A DNA stretch of 64,000 bases. Source: Geodermatophilus marinus. GTDB lineage: Bacteria > Actinomycetota > Actinomycetes > Mycobacteriales > Geodermatophilaceae. Where the stretch lies: contig NZ_QVQH01000003.1 in the NCBI RefSeq assembly GCF_003428645.1, forward strand, positions 62,001-126,000. The letters are read 5' to 3'. Both the position numbers and the translations under genes were made by a program. Under the pieces are notes generated by a model that ran no database searches, was not told where the DNA came from, and saw only the letters and a list, made by a program, of their open reading frames with translations. Shown in pieces: positions 9,611 to 19,212 of the stretch (position 1 is the stretch's first letter; the number at the start of each line of letters is the position of its first letter).

Positions 9611-11284
9611 GTGCCTCTCCTGCCTGCGCCCGGGAACCCGGATGCCCCCGTCGTCCCCGGCTACCGGCTCGAGCACCTGCTCGGCCGCGGCGCCTCCGGG
9701 GAGGTATGGCGCGCGGTGCCGCGGGCCGGCGGCACCCCCGTGGCCGTGAAGGTGCTGGTGGCCGGCGACCCGGAGCGGCAGGCCCGCGAGGCGGCCCTCC
9801 TCGGCGCGCTGGACCACCCGCACCTCGTCCGCCTGGTCGAGGTGGTGCACCAGCCGCGCCGGGGCGGGCCCCCGCGGGTGGCGCTGGTCCTGGAGCTGCT
9901 CCCGGGCGGGAGCCTGGCGGCCCTGCTCGCCCGCCGGGGTCGGCTCCGCCCGGGGGAGGTGGTCACCGCGGTCGCCCCGGTGGCCGCTGCCCTGGCCTGC
10001 GCGCACGAGCAGGGCGTGGTGCACGGCGACCTGTCCCCGGGCAACGTCGTCTTCACCGCCGAGGGGCGCCCGGTGCTCACCGACCTGGGCGTGGCGCGGG
10101 TGCTGGGCGAGGAGGCCGCCGCCGAGGTCACCCCGGCCTACGTGGACCCGGTCGTGGCCCGCGGGGGTGCACCGGACCCGTCGTCGGACGTGTTCGGGGT
10201 GGCCGCGGCGGCGTTCCACGCCCTCACCGGCGTCGCACCCTGGAACGCGGCCACCCCGGCCGACACGCTGCGCGTCGCAGCCGCAGGGGAGCTCCCCGAC
10301 CTCACCGAGCTGGCCCCGGGGGCCCCGCCGGAGCTGCTGGCGGTCATCGCCCGGGGGCTGGACCCGCACCCGCACCGGAGGGGCACGGCGGCGGCCTTCG
10401 CCCTGGACCTCCGGCACGCCTGCCGGCCCGAGCCCGTGGAGCTGGGCCCACCCGGCCCGGGCGACCGGGCGGCCGGGAGTGGCGCCGGCACCCCCGCCCG
10501 CACGGAGCTGACCCACCAGGTGCCGGGGCGGCACCGGCGCGAGCCGCCCCGGGTGGTGGACCGCGCACCGCTCCGGCGCCGGCTGGCCGGCCGGCTGCGG
10601 GTCGGTGCGCTGCGGATGGGTGCGCTGCGCACCGGTGGGCTGCGGCCCGGGGCCGTGCGGGCCGCTGCCGTGCTCGCCGTCCTGCTGGCCGTGGTGGCGG
10701 TCGCCGTGGCGCTGGCACCGGGTCCGGCAGACCCCCCACCGGCGGCCGCGCCCGGCGCGGCCCCCGGCGGCACGGCCGCACCCGGCACGGCCCCGGGCGG
10801 CGCGGCCGCTCCCAGCACGGCCCCGGGCGGCCCGCCGTCGCAGCCCCCTGCGGCGGAGGTCGGCGAGGGGTCCACCGACGGGTTCGGCGAGGGGCCCCGC
10901 GCCGACTGGCGCGCCGTGCTGGAGGACCTCTACGAGGTCCGGGCCAGCGCGTTCGCCACGTCCGACCCCGTCCCGCTGGACCGGGTGCACGCCCCGGGCA
11001 GCCCGCTGCTGACCGCCGACCGGGCGGCGGTGGAGGCGCTGCGCGCCGCGGGACACCGGCTCGAGGGGTTCGCGCCCCGCGTCGTCCAGGCCTCCGTCGT
11101 GTCGGCCGGCGAGGGGCGGGTGGTGCTCGCCGTGGTGGACGAGTGGGCGGCCTACGCGGTCGTCGAGGCGCCCGGGACGGCGCCGGTGCAGACCGTCGGG
11201 CCCCGGGGGCCGAGCGGTGCCCGGATCACCCTCGTCGGCGGGGACGACGGGTGGCGGATCGCGGAGGCGCAGACCGCGCGCTGA
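9611..11284 (+). CDS. Membrane-bound Ser/Thr protein kinase with altered catalytic loop
   Basis: 557 residues. The N-terminal kinase domain has a glycine loop GRGASGEV (25-32) and VAVK lysine (K47). The catalytic loop reads HGDLSPGN (138-145) in place of HRDLKPxN, and the metal loop reads DLG (D158) in place of DFG. A basic linker, one hydrophobic segment (about 354-372), an Ala/Pro/Gly-rich spacer and a folded extracytoplasmic domain follow; no PASTA repeats are present. Catalytic Asp140, Asn145 and Asp158 remain, so activity is possible. GTG 9611 was chosen because TACCGT (9598-9603) ends seven bases before it; GTG 9602 would add three residues. The signal sensed is unknown. Confidence 0.85.
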   Translation: MPLLPAPGNPDAPVVPGYRLEHLLGRGASGEVWRAVPRAGGTPVAVKVLVAGDPERQAREAALLGALDHPHLVRLVEVVHQPRRGGPPRVALVLELLPGGSLAALLARRGRLRPGEVVTAVAPVAAALACAHEQGVVHGDLSPGNVVFTAEGRPVLTDLGVARVLGEEAAAEVTPAYVDPVVARGGAPDPSSDVFGVAAAAFHALTGVAPWNAATPADTLRVAAAGELPDLTELAPGAPPELLAVIARGLDPHPHRRGTAAAFALDLRHACRPEPVELGPPGPGDRAAGSGAGTPARTELTHQVPGRHRREPPRVVDRAPLRRRLAGRLRVGALRMGALRTGGLRPGAVRAAAVLAVLLAVVAVAVALAPGPADPPPAAAPGAAPGGTAAPGTAPGGAAAPSTAPGGPPSQPPAAEVGEGSTDGFGEGPRADWRAVLEDLYEVRASAFATSDPVPLDRVHAPGSPLLTADRAAVEALRAAGHRLEGFAPRVVQASVVSAGEGRVVLAVVDEWAAYAVVEAPGTAPVQTVGPRGPSGARITLVGGDDGWRIAEAQTAR

Positions 11285-11286
11285 GC

Positions 11287-12195
11287 TCAGCCCCGGCCGA
11301 GCGCCGTCCGCAGGGCCGAGTCGAGGTCCCGGTGCGTCCAGGTGAAGCCGGCCTCCTGCAGCGCGGCGGGCACGGCGCGCTGCCCGGCGAGGACGCTGGA
11401 CCGGCCGAACTCGCCCAGCGCGAGGGCGATGGCCGGGCCGGGCACGGGCAGGACGGCCGGCCGGTGCAGGACGTGCGCCAGCCGCCGGACGAACTCGGCG
11501 TTGGTGACCGGGTCCGGCCCGGTGAGGTTGACCGGGCCGGAGACGTCGGCGTCGAGCAGGAAGCGGATCGCGGCGATCTCGTCCTCCAGGCCGATCCAGG
11601 GCCAGTACTGGCGCCCCGAACCCATCCGCCCGCCCAGGCCGGCGCGGAAGACCAGGCCCAGGATCGTGACCAGCATGGCGCCGCGGCCGACGACGAGCCC
11701 CGTGCGCAGGTGGGCGACCCGGATGCCGGCGGCCTCGGCGGGCGCGGTGGCGGCCTCCCACTCCGCGCACAGGCGGGCCAGGAAGTCCTGCCCGGACGGG
11801 GCCGACTCGGTCACCGTCCGGTCCCCGGTGTCGCCGTAGTACCCCACGGCGGACGCCGACAGCAGCACCCGGCGACGGCCGGGCTCGGCGGTCGCGGCGT
11901 CGGCGAACGCCCTGCTGACCGTGGTCGTGCTGTCCAGCCGGCTGCGGCGCAGGCTCTCCTTGTAGGAGGACGTGAACGGCCGCGGCCGGATGGGCGTGCC
12001 GGCGAGATTGACCACGGCGTCGACGTCGGCCAGCAGGGTGGGGTCGACGCGCTGGTGGTGGGGGTCCCAGCGGTGCTCGTCGGCCGTCCGGGGCGTCCGC
12101 CGGACGAGGCGGAGCACGTCGTGCCCGTCGGTCCGCAGCGCGGCGACCAGGTGCGTGCCGATGAGACCGGACGAGCCGGTGACCGCGATCCTCAT
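11287..12195 (-). CDS. TIGR01777 family sugar-nucleotide epimerase-like SDR
   Basis: 302-residue extended short-chain dehydrogenase (SDR39U type). It has the NAD(P) motif MRIAVTGSSGLIGTHL, AVVNLAGTPI, LLSASAVGYYGDTGDR (S...YxxxG site) and the C-terminal DUF1731-like ending VLAGQRAVPAALQEAGFTWTHRDL. The true substrate of this family is not established. The ATG follows a GGAGGAAG ribosome site. It lies downstream of sucB in the same direction, as in other actinobacteria, and its stop nearly touches the convergent kinase stop. Confidence 0.92.
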   Translation of the reverse strand: MRIAVTGSSGLIGTHLVAALRTDGHDVLRLVRRTPRTADEHRWDPHHQRVDPTLLADVDAVVNLAGTPIRPRPFTSSYKESLRRSRLDSTTTVSRAFADAATAEPGRRRVLLSASAVGYYGDTGDRTVTESAPSGQDFLARLCAEWEAATAPAEAAGIRVAHLRTGLVVGRGAMLVTILGLVFRAGLGGRMGSGRQYWPWIGLEDEIAAIRFLLDADVSGPVNLTGPDPVTNAEFVRRLAHVLHRPAVLPVPGPAIALALGEFGRSSVLAGQRAVPAALQEAGFTWTHRDLDSALRTALGRG

Positions 12196-12285
12196 GCACT
12201 TCCTCCGCTGGCGCCGGGACGGCGGACGCGACGGGGCCCGGGCGGGTGCCGGGGCCCCGATGGCCCCCTGCAGGGCGCCGCCGCC

Positions 12286-12338
12286 GGCCCCGTCCCGGGG
12301 CTCGCCCCGGGCTCGCCGGGGGAGAGGGGGACGGGGCC
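12286..12338. repeat. Intergenic palindromic element B (possible terminator after sucB)
   Basis: Inverted arms GGCCCCGTCCC (12286-12296) and GGGGGACGGGGCC (12326-12338) flank GGGGCTCGCCCCGGG, which can itself fold. The element lies in the 180-bp gap between sucB and the epimerase, and its GGCCC arms recall elements A and G. It probably acts as a terminator or processing stem. Confidence 0.5.
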
Positions 12339-12376
12339 CGTCGACGACGGGTGGCAGGGGGCCCGGGGGACCTCGC

Positions 12377-14257
12377 TCAGCTGAGCCCGAGCTCGCCGTG
12401 GAACTGGCCGGCCTCCAGCCGCTCCTTCACCGTGCCGAGGAAGCGGGCGGCGTCGGCCCCGTCGACGATCCGGTGGTCGTAGGTCAGCGCCAGGTAGACC
12501 ATCGACCGGACCGCGATCACCTCGCCGAGGTCGGGGTCCTGGACGACGACCGGGCGCTTGACCACCGTGCCCACGCCCAGGATGGCCACCTGGGGCTGGT
12601 TGATGATCGGCGTGTCGAACAGCGCCCCGCGGCTGCCGGTGTTGGTCAGCGTGAAGGTGCCGCCGCCCAGCTCGTCCGGGGTGACCTTGTTCGTGCGGGT
12701 GCGCTCGGCCAGGTCGGCGATCTTGCGGGCCAGCCCGCCGATGCTCAGGTCGCCGGCGTCCTTGATGACCGGCACGAGCAGGCCGCGCTCGGTGTCGACC
12801 GCGACGCCCAGGTTCTCGGCGTCGTGGTAGGTGACCGTGCCGGCCTCGAGGTCGATCGAGGAGTTCACGGCCGGGTGGGCCTTGAGCGCCTCGACCGCCG
12901 CCTTGGCGAAGAAGGGCAGGAAGGACAGCTTGACGCCCTCGCGGGCCTCGAAGTCCCGCTTGGCCCGGTCCCGCAGCCGGGCGATCGCGGTGACGTCGGC
13001 CTCGACCACCGTGGTCAGCTGCGCGCTGACGGCCAGCGACTCCACCATCCGGCGGGCGATGACGCTGCGCAGCCGGGACAGCTTCTCGGTGCGGCCGCGC
13101 AGCGAGGTGTCGGGCATGGCCGCCGGCGACGGGGTCGGGGCGGTGCGGGCCGGGGCCTGCCGGGTCTCCCCCTGCGGCTCCGCCGCGGGCTGCCGGCCCT
13201 GCTGCGCGGCCGCCAGCACGTCCTGCTTGCGGATCCGCCCGCCGACGCCCGTGCCGCTCACCGAGGACAGGTCCACGCCGTGCTCGGCGGCCAGCCGGCG
13301 CACGAGCGGGGTGACGTACGTGCCGCCGCCGTCACCGCCGCCGTCGCCGCCCGCGGGAGCGGGCGACGGGGCCTTCGGCGCCTCAGGCGCCTGCGGGGCC
13401 ACCGCCTGCGCGGGGGAGGGTGCCGAGGTGGGCGACTCGGCGGGCATTGCGCCGCTGGAGCCGTAGTCGGCGCCCGGCTGCTCGGAGGCCGGCTGCGCAC
13501 GCTCCGGGGTGGGTTGCTCGGCGGCCGGCTCCTCCTGCTGCTGCGGCTCGGCGGCCGGCCGCTCCTGCTGCTGCGGTGCGGCCTGCTGGGGCGCGGAGCC
13601 GCCCCCGGCGGCGCCGCTGCCGATGACGGCCAGCTGCGCGCCGACCTCCACGGTCTCGTCCTCGCCGACCAGGATCTCCTGCAGGGTGCCGCTGACCGGC
13701 GCCGGGATCTCGGTGTCGACCTTGTCGGTGGACACCTCGAGCAGCGGCTCGTCGGCGCTCACCTCGTCGCCGACGGACTTCAGCCACCGGGTCACCGTGC
13801 CCTCGGTGACGCTCTCGCCGAGGGCGGGCATGGTCACCGGGGTGCCCTCGCCGCCGCCGGAGGAGCCCCCGGAGTCCCCGGACGGCGCCTCCGCCGCGGG
13901 CTGGGCCTCCGGCTGCGGCTCCTCGGCCGGCTCCGGAGCGGGCTCCTCGGCCGCGGCGGGCTGCTCCTCGGCGGCTCCGGCGTCCTCGTCCTGGCCGGCC
14001 GGTGCGCCACCGCCGTCCCCGTCGCCACCGATCACGGCGAGCTCGGCGCCGACCTCGACGGTCTCGTCCTCGGCGACGAGGATCTTGCTCAGGACACCGG
14101 CGGCCGGCGCCGGGATCTCGGTGTCGACCTTGTCGGTCGAGACCTCGAGCAACGGCTCGTCGGCCTCGACCTGCTCACCCTCCTGCTTGAGCCATCGGGT
14201 GACCGTGCCCTCGGTGACGCTCTCGCCCAGGGCGGGCATGGTGACGGAGGTCGGCAT
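12377..14257 (-). CDS. sucB: 2-oxoacid dehydrogenase E2, dihydrolipoyl succinyl/acyltransferase
   Basis: 626-residue E2 subunit. Two N-terminal lipoyl domains are nearly identical around [14 protein letters not shown], with lipoyl-lysines K43 and K179; they are joined by Ala/Glu/Pro-rich linkers. A peripheral subunit-binding domain ([16 protein letters not shown]) precedes the acyltransferase domain, which ends in [14 protein letters not shown] with the catalytic His595 and Asp599. Actinobacterial homologues annotated sucB or dlaT can serve both pyruvate and 2-oxoglutarate complexes, so the E1 partner is uncertain. The ATG has AAGGAG upstream, and it is 48 bp behind lpdA in the same operon. 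LipA and LipB from this window would modify its lysines. Confidence 0.95.
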   Translation of the reverse strand: MPTSVTMPALGESVTEGTVTRWLKQEGEQVEADEPLLEVSTDKVDTEIPAPAAGVLSKILVAEDETVEVGAELAVIGGDGDGGGAPAGQDEDAGAAEEQPAAAEEPAPEPAEEPQPEAQPAAEAPSGDSGGSSGGGEGTPVTMPALGESVTEGTVTRWLKSVGDEVSADEPLLEVSTDKVDTEIPAPVSGTLQEILVGEDETVEVGAQLAVIGSGAAGGGSAPQQAAPQQQERPAAEPQQQEEPAAEQPTPERAQPASEQPGADYGSSGAMPAESPTSAPSPAQAVAPQAPEAPKAPSPAPAGGDGGGDGGGTYVTPLVRRLAAEHGVDLSSVSGTGVGGRIRKQDVLAAAQQGRQPAAEPQGETRQAPARTAPTPSPAAMPDTSLRGRTEKLSRLRSVIARRMVESLAVSAQLTTVVEADVTAIARLRDRAKRDFEAREGVKLSFLPFFAKAAVEALKAHPAVNSSIDLEAGTVTYHDAENLGVAVDTERGLLVPVIKDAGDLSIGGLARKIADLAERTRTNKVTPDELGGGTFTLTNTGSRGALFDTPIINQPQVAILGVGTVVKRPVVVQDPDLGEVIAVRSMVYLALTYDHRIVDGADAARFLGTVKERLEAGQFHGELGLS

Positions 14258-14305
14258 CGGGGCGGGGCTCCTTCGCAGTGCTGGGTGGGTGGGGGTGAGG
14301 CGGGG

Positions 14306-15685
14306 TCAGCCGTGCACGTGCAGGGGCTTGCCCGCCAGCGCGAGGTGCGCCTCGCCGAGGGCCTCGCTCTGCGTCGGGTGCGGGTGGATGAGGCCGGCGA
14401 CGTCGTCGGCCTCGGCCTCCCAGTTGTAGATCAGCTGGGCCTCGGCGATCAGCTCGCCGACGCGGCTGCCCACCATGTGGACGCCGACGACGGGGCCGTC
14501 GACGGCCTGCACCAGCTTGACCGCGCCCTGGGTCTTGAGGATCTGGCTGCGGCCGTTCCCGCCGAGGTCGTAGGTCAGGGTCTTGACCTCGCCGAAGCGC
14601 TCCTTGGCCTGGGCCTCGGTCAGGCCGACCGAGGCCACCTCCGGGTCGGAATAGGTGATGCGCGGCACCCCGGCGTAGTCGATGGGCGGGGGGTTGAGCC
14701 CGGCCACGCGCTCGGCGACGAGGATGCCCTCGCCGAAGCCGACGTGGGCCAGCTGCAGGGTGGGGATGAGGTCGCCGACGGCCGAGATGGTCTCGACGTT
14801 GGTGCGGCAGTACTCGTCGACGAGCACGTACCCGCGGTCCATGGCGACCCCGGCCTCCTCGTAGCCGAGGCCCTGGCTGACCGGGCCGCGGCCCACGGCC
14901 ACGAGCACGATCTCGGCCTCGATCTCCTTGCCGTTCTCCAGCGCGACCTTGACGCCGTCCTCCGTGGTCTGCACCCCGGAGACGCGGCTGCCCAGCTCGA
15001 AGCCGATCTTGCGGCGGCGGAAGGCGCGCTCGAGCAGCTTGGACGACGACTCGTCCTCCAGCGGGACCAGGTGGGGCAGCGCCTCGACGATGGTGACGTC
15101 CACGCCGAAGGACTTCCAGGCGCTGGCGAACTCGCAGCCGATGACGCCGCCGCCGAGGATCACCGCCGACGTCGGTACGCGGTCCATCCGGAGGGCGTGG
15201 TCGCTGGTGATGACCTTGGTGCCGTCGAGCTCGATGCCCGGCAGGCTGCGGGCGTAGGACCCCGTGGCCAGCAGGACGTGCCGGCCCTCGTAGCGCTGGC
15301 CGTCGACCTCGACGGCCGTGGGCGAGACGAGCCGGCCCTCGCCCTCGACGTAGGTGATCTTCCGGCTCTTGATGAGCCCCTGCAGGCCCTTGTAGAGCCG
15401 CGAGACCACGCCGTCCTTGTAGGCGTTGACGCCGTCCATGTCGATGCCGGCCAGCGAGGTCTTGACGCCGAACTGCTCGCCCTCGCGGGCGGCGTCGGCG
15501 ATCTCCCCGGCGTGCAGCAGCGCCTTCGTCGGGATGCACCCGCGGTGCAGGCAGGTGCCGCCGACCTTGTCCCGCTCGACCAGGACGACGGACAACCCGA
15601 GCTCGGCGCCGCGCAGCGCGGCGGCATAGCCACCCGAGCCACCACCGAGGATGACCAGGTCGGCGGGGGAGGTGGGTGCACTCAC
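14306..15685 (-). CDS. lpdA: Dihydrolipoyl dehydrogenase (E3)
   Basis: 459-residue FAD flavoprotein that reoxidises dihydrolipoyl groups of E2 using NAD+. Visible are the FAD motif DLVILGGGSGGYAAALRGAE, the redox-active pair GGTCLHRGC (C45, C50), the NAD motif VILGGGVIGCEFASAW, and the interface His-Glu region HPHPTQSEALGE near the C-terminus. The GTG at 15685 (VSAPTSPADL) with GGAG upstream is preferred; the frame remains open much further 5' but that extension has no family similarity. It heads the lpdA-sucB operon. Confidence 0.96.
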   Translation of the reverse strand: MSAPTSPADLVILGGGSGGYAAALRGAELGLSVVLVERDKVGGTCLHRGCIPTKALLHAGEIADAAREGEQFGVKTSLAGIDMDGVNAYKDGVVSRLYKGLQGLIKSRKITYVEGEGRLVSPTAVEVDGQRYEGRHVLLATGSYARSLPGIELDGTKVITSDHALRMDRVPTSAVILGGGVIGCEFASAWKSFGVDVTIVEALPHLVPLEDESSSKLLERAFRRRKIGFELGSRVSGVQTTEDGVKVALENGKEIEAEIVLVAVGRGPVSQGLGYEEAGVAMDRGYVLVDEYCRTNVETISAVGDLIPTLQLAHVGFGEGILVAERVAGLNPPPIDYAGVPRITYSDPEVASVGLTEAQAKERFGEVKTLTYDLGGNGRSQILKTQGAVKLVQAVDGPVVGVHMVGSRVGELIAEAQLIYNWEAEADDVAGLIHPHPTQSEALGEAHLALAGKPLHVHG

Positions 15686-15832
15686 GGGAACTCCTCGTCG
15701 CTGTCGTCGGCGCCCCGCCCGCACGGGCGGGGGAACGTCCGTGCTCATCCTGCCACTAGGGGAACCCCGCGGCCCGGAACGGCCGTTCACCCGGCAGGGA
15801 GGCGGGCACGGCGGCCCGGGGGCGGAGGCGGG

Positions 15833-16168
15833 ATGCGGTTCTGGCGCAGGCGGCGAGGGCACCGTGCCGGTGCGCCCGGCCGGCCGACGCTCGACCGGGA
15901 GCCCGGCCGGGACGACGCCGCGCACCTCGAGCGGTTCGTGGCGACCCGCCGCGGCGTCGAGGGCTACGTCGAACCGCGGACGGCGGTCACCGAGACGACG
16001 ATCGTGCTCGTCGCCGCCGACGGCGAGTGGACCCGGCGCCGGATCGCGGGGCCGCGGGCGGCCCGCCGCCTCTCCCGCGAGCTGGGCATCCCCGTCTACG
16101 ACGCGCAGGTCACCGGCTACCCCCAGCGCATGCGGGCGTGGACGCGACGGCACCGCGGGCAGGGCTGA
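15833..16168 (+). CDS. Conserved hypothetical protein, 111 aa
   Basis: A small basic protein starting MRFWRRRRGHRAGA. The core HLERFVATRRGVEGYVEPRTAVTETTIVLVAADGEWTRRRI and the segment LSRELGIPVYDAQVTGYPQRMRAW look like a compact alpha/beta fold with no catalytic signature. I recall similar small genes next to lpdA/pepA in other actinobacteria but no function. The ATG was chosen as the first start before the conserved core, with GGCGGAGG upstream. It is convergent with pepA, 19 bp apart. Confidence 0.75.
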   Translation: MRFWRRRRGHRAGAPGRPTLDREPGRDDAAHLERFVATRRGVEGYVEPRTAVTETTIVLVAADGEWTRRRIAGPRAARRLSRELGIPVYDAQVTGYPQRMRAWTRRHRGQG

Positions 16169-16187
16169 GCCGCGCGGCACGGCGGGG

Positions 16188-17699
16188 TCAGCCGGCGATC
16201 AGCCCCTCGATGGTCGCGAGCAGGGTGCGCACCGGGACGCCGGTCCCGCCCTTGGGCGTGTACCCCCAGGGGGAGCCGGTGTTGTAGCTCGGGCCGGCGA
16301 TGTCGATGTGCGCCCAGGGGAGCCCGGCCGGCACGAACTCCGCCAGGAAGTGGGCGCCGACCAGCATCCCGCCCATGCGGTCGGCGTTGGCGTTGACGAA
16401 GTCGGCCACCGGCGAGTCCAGGCCCCGGCGCAGCTCGGCGGGCATCGGCATGGCCCACATCGCCTCACCGCAGCGCCGGCCGGCCGCCACCACGGCGTCC
16501 CGCAGGTCGTCGCTGCCCATGACGCCGGCCGTGCGCGAGCCGAGCGCGACCAGCTGGGCGCCGGTGAGGGTGGCGGTCTCCAGCAGGCAGTCGGGGGAGT
16601 CCTCGGCGGCGCGGGAGATGGCGTCGGCCAGCACCACGCGGCCCTCGGCGTCGGTGTTGGTGATCTCGGCCTTCTTGCCGTTGCGGAAGGTCACCACGTC
16701 GGCCGGGCGGTAGGCGGTGCCGCTGGGCAGGTTCTCCGCGATCGGGACGGTCGCCGTCACCTCCACCGGGAGGCCGAGCTCCGCGACGAGGCACACGGTG
16801 GCGATCACGGCGGCGGCGCCGGCCATGTCGCTCTTCATGTCCTCCATCTTCAGCGCCGGCTTGATCGACAGGCCCCCGCTGTCGAAGGTGATCCCCTTGC
16901 CGACCAGCGCGACCTTCTTCTGCGCCCGCTTGCCCCGGTAGGTCATCCGCAGCAGGCGCGGCTTGCGGGCCGAGCCGCCGCCGACGGCGAGGATGCCGCC
17001 GTAGCCGCCCTCGGCCAGGGCCTCCTCGTCGAGGACCTCCACGCTCAGGCCGGCCTTCTTGCCCGCGGCCGCACCGCGGGCGGCCAGCTCGGCCGGGTAC
17101 AGGTCGTTGGGCGGGGCGTTGACCAGGTCCCGGACGAGGCCGACCGCTGCGGCCACGGCACGCGATCGGGCCAGCGCGGCCTTGGCGTCCCCGGCGTCCG
17201 GGACGACGACGGTGAACTCGCGCGGGGGCAGCGGCCGGTTCGCCGGCAGGTCGGACTTGTAGGCGGTGAACTCGTAGGCTCCCAGCAGGCTGCCCTCGGC
17301 GACGGCGTGCAGGCGCAGGTCGTCGGGCGTCCCGCCCACCGCGGCCAGCAGGGTGACCACCGACGCGCGGCCCGACAGCGCCCGGCTGGCGGCACCCGCA
17401 CCCCGGCGCACCGCCTCGGCGTCGTAGCCGCCGCCGGTGCTCGGTGCGCCCAGGCCGACGGCGACCACGACGGGGAACGGACCCTGGCCGAGCGTCGCGA
17501 CGCGGGTGACCTCGTCCTCACCGCCCCGGGCACCGAGGTCGGCGAGGGCGGACAGCAGCCGGCCACCGAGGAGCCGGTCGACGGCGTCCGCCCCCGGGGT
17601 GGACAGCAGGCCATCGGGGCCCTTGCCGACGCCGACGACCACGGCGTCGGCGGAGAGCTTCTCGAGGGGGCGGTCGGTGGCGGTGATCGTCGGCGGCAC
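16188..17699 (-). CDS. pepA: Leucyl aminopeptidase (M17)
   Basis: 503-residue two-metal cytosolic aminopeptidase that removes N-terminal residues from peptides. The catalytic domain shows the metal and substrate motifs VGKGITFDSGGLSIKP, the MKSDMAGAAAV segment and the family signature NTDAEGRVVLAD (about 348-359). The N-terminal macro-like domain is present and the length is standard. It starts at a GTG with TAGGAT six bases upstream (plus 17706-17711), so it is leaderless; the repeat cluster begins immediately behind this promoter. Confidence 0.96.
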   Translation of the reverse strand: MPPTITATDRPLEKLSADAVVVGVGKGPDGLLSTPGADAVDRLLGGRLLSALADLGARGGEDEVTRVATLGQGPFPVVVAVGLGAPSTGGGYDAEAVRRGAGAASRALSGRASVVTLLAAVGGTPDDLRLHAVAEGSLLGAYEFTAYKSDLPANRPLPPREFTVVVPDAGDAKAALARSRAVAAAVGLVRDLVNAPPNDLYPAELAARGAAAGKKAGLSVEVLDEEALAEGGYGGILAVGGGSARKPRLLRMTYRGKRAQKKVALVGKGITFDSGGLSIKPALKMEDMKSDMAGAAAVIATVCLVAELGLPVEVTATVPIAENLPSGTAYRPADVVTFRNGKKAEITNTDAEGRVVLADAISRAAEDSPDCLLETATLTGAQLVALGSRTAGVMGSDDLRDAVVAAGRRCGEAMWAMPMPAELRRGLDSPVADFVNANADRMGGMLVGAHFLAEFVPAGLPWAHIDIAGPSYNTGSPWGYTPKGGTGVPVRTLLATIEGLIAG

Positions 17700-17711
17700 C
17701 GCTCGATCCTA

Positions 17712-17989
17712 GAAGGACCCTCCTGCTCCCCACCGTTCGCGGGCTCACGGCGGGCCCCTGCAGGAGGGCCGCACCGGGCTCGGGCTTCGAGGGCCGGCTG
17801 CCGCGGGTGCCGCCTGCCCACCTTCGCGGGCTCACGGCGGGCCCCTGCAGGAGGGCCGCACCGGGCTCGGGCTTCGAGGGCCGGCTGCCGCGGGTGCCGC
17901 CCGCCCACCGTTCGCGGGCTCACGGCGGGCCCCTGCAGGAGGGCCGCCCCCGGCTCCGGTCGTGCACGGCGGGCCCCTGCAGGAGGGCC
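17712..17989. repeat. Intergenic repeat cluster C (87/88/44-bp units)
   Basis: The 351-bp divergent gap between pepA and gcvT is mostly repeat. One GAAGGACCCTCCTGC arm (from 17712) is followed by four copies of CCCCTGCAGGAGGGCC ending at 17770, 17857, 17945 and 17989. Between the first three lies a near-identical block starting GCACCGGGCTCGGGCTTCG, giving units of 87 and 88 bp and then a short 44-bp unit. The first arm can pair with any of the four later arms (CCCTCCTGC/GCAGGAGGG). Unit lengths that are not multiples of three argue against coding. The gcvT -10 box TAGCGT (18039-18044) follows. Confidence 0.9.
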
Positions 17990-18050
17990 GTTCCCGGGGA
18001 CAGCTCCGTGCCCGCGGCTCGTCGACTGCCGGCACCGATAGCGTGCGGTC

Positions 18051-19169
18051 GTGGATGCGCGGACCTCGCCCCTGCACGAGCGGCACGTCGCCGCCGGCGC
18101 CAAGCTGGCGGACTTCGGCGGGTGGTCGATGCCGATCGAGTACGCCGGCGGCGGGGTGCTGGCCGAGCACGCCGCCGTCCGCGAGGGAGTGGGGCTCTTC
18201 GACGTCTCGCACCTGGGCACCGCCACCGTGCGGGGCCCGGGCGCGGCGGCGTTCGTCGACCGCTGCCTGACCAACGACCTGACCCGCATCGGCCCGGGGC
18301 AGGCGCAGTACACGATGTGCTGCCTGCCCGACGGCGACCCGCGCGCCGGCGGCGTGGTCGACGACCTGATCGTCTACCTGCACGGGCCCGACGACGTCCT
18401 GCTGGTGCCCAACGCGGCCAACGCGGCCGAGGTGGTGGCCCGGCTGTCCGCCGAGGCGCCCGCCGGGGTGACGGTCACCGACCGGCACACCGAGGTCGCC
18501 GTCCTCGCCGTCCAGGGCCCCCGATCGGCGGTGCTGCTCTCCATGCTGGGGCTGCCCGGCGAGCTGGCGTACATGTCCTTCGTGACCGGGACCGGCGGCG
18601 GGGACGCGGAGGTGACCGTCTGCCGCACCGGTTACACGGGCGAGCACGGCTACGAGCTGCTGGTGGCCGCCGACCGGGCCGGTGAGCTGTGGGACGTGCT
18701 GGTCGACGTCGGCCGCGACGAGGGGCTGCGGCTGTGCGGCCTCGGTGCCCGTGACACGCTGCGCACCGAGATGGGCTACCCCCTGCACGGCCACGAGCTG
18801 TCCCCGGAGATCAGCCCGCTGCAGGCCCGGGCCGGCTGGGCGGTCGGCTGGCGCAAGGACGCCTTCTGGGGCCGGGCGGCCCTCCTGGCCGAGAAGGGGT
18901 CCGGCCCGGCCCGGCTCCTCTGGGGTCTGCGGGCGCCCGGGCGCGGGATCCCCCGGCCGGGCATGGCGGTGCTCGGCGCCGCGGGGGAGCGGATCGGGGA
19001 GGTGACCAGCGGGACGTTCTCGCCGACGCTGCGGACCGGCATCGCCCTCGCGCTCCTCGACACCGCCGCAGGGGTCGAGGAGGGCGTCGAGCTGGCGGTG
19101 GACGTGCGCGGGCGGCCGCAGGCCGTGCAGGCCGTGCGGCCGCCGTTCGTGCCCTCGCACGTGCGCTGA
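18051..19169 (+). CDS. gcvT: Aminomethyltransferase, glycine cleavage T protein
   Basis: 372-residue THF-dependent aminomethyltransferase that transfers the methylene group from aminomethyl-lipoyl GcvH to tetrahydrofolate. Family landmarks are [34 protein letters not shown], the AVQGPRS strand and [14 protein letters not shown] near the folate pocket. The C-terminal barrel ends [25 protein letters not shown]. The GTG start has TAGCGT six bases upstream, so it is leaderless. The other glycine cleavage genes (gcvH, gcvP) are not in this window, as is common when gcvT sits beside pepA. Confidence 0.95.
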   Translation: MDARTSPLHERHVAAGAKLADFGGWSMPIEYAGGGVLAEHAAVREGVGLFDVSHLGTATVRGPGAAAFVDRCLTNDLTRIGPGQAQYTMCCLPDGDPRAGGVVDDLIVYLHGPDDVLLVPNAANAAEVVARLSAEAPAGVTVTDRHTEVAVLAVQGPRSAVLLSMLGLPGELAYMSFVTGTGGGDAEVTVCRTGYTGEHGYELLVAADRAGELWDVLVDVGRDEGLRLCGLGARDTLRTEMGYPLHGHELSPEISPLQARAGWAVGWRKDAFWGRAALLAEKGSGPARLLWGLRAPGRGIPRPGMAVLGAAGERIGEVTSGTFSPTLRTGIALALLDTAAGVEEGVELAVDVRGRPQAVQAVRPPFVPSHVR

Positions 19170-19212
19170 GCGGCGGGCGCGCGGTACGTCCGCCCGGGCC
19201 GTGACGCCCGGG

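Noticed and set aside
11972-15800. Very long plus-strand frame across sucB and lpdA
   Set aside because: Low-complexity translation antisense to two well-conserved enzymes; only its last 111 codons (15833-16168) look like a real gene.
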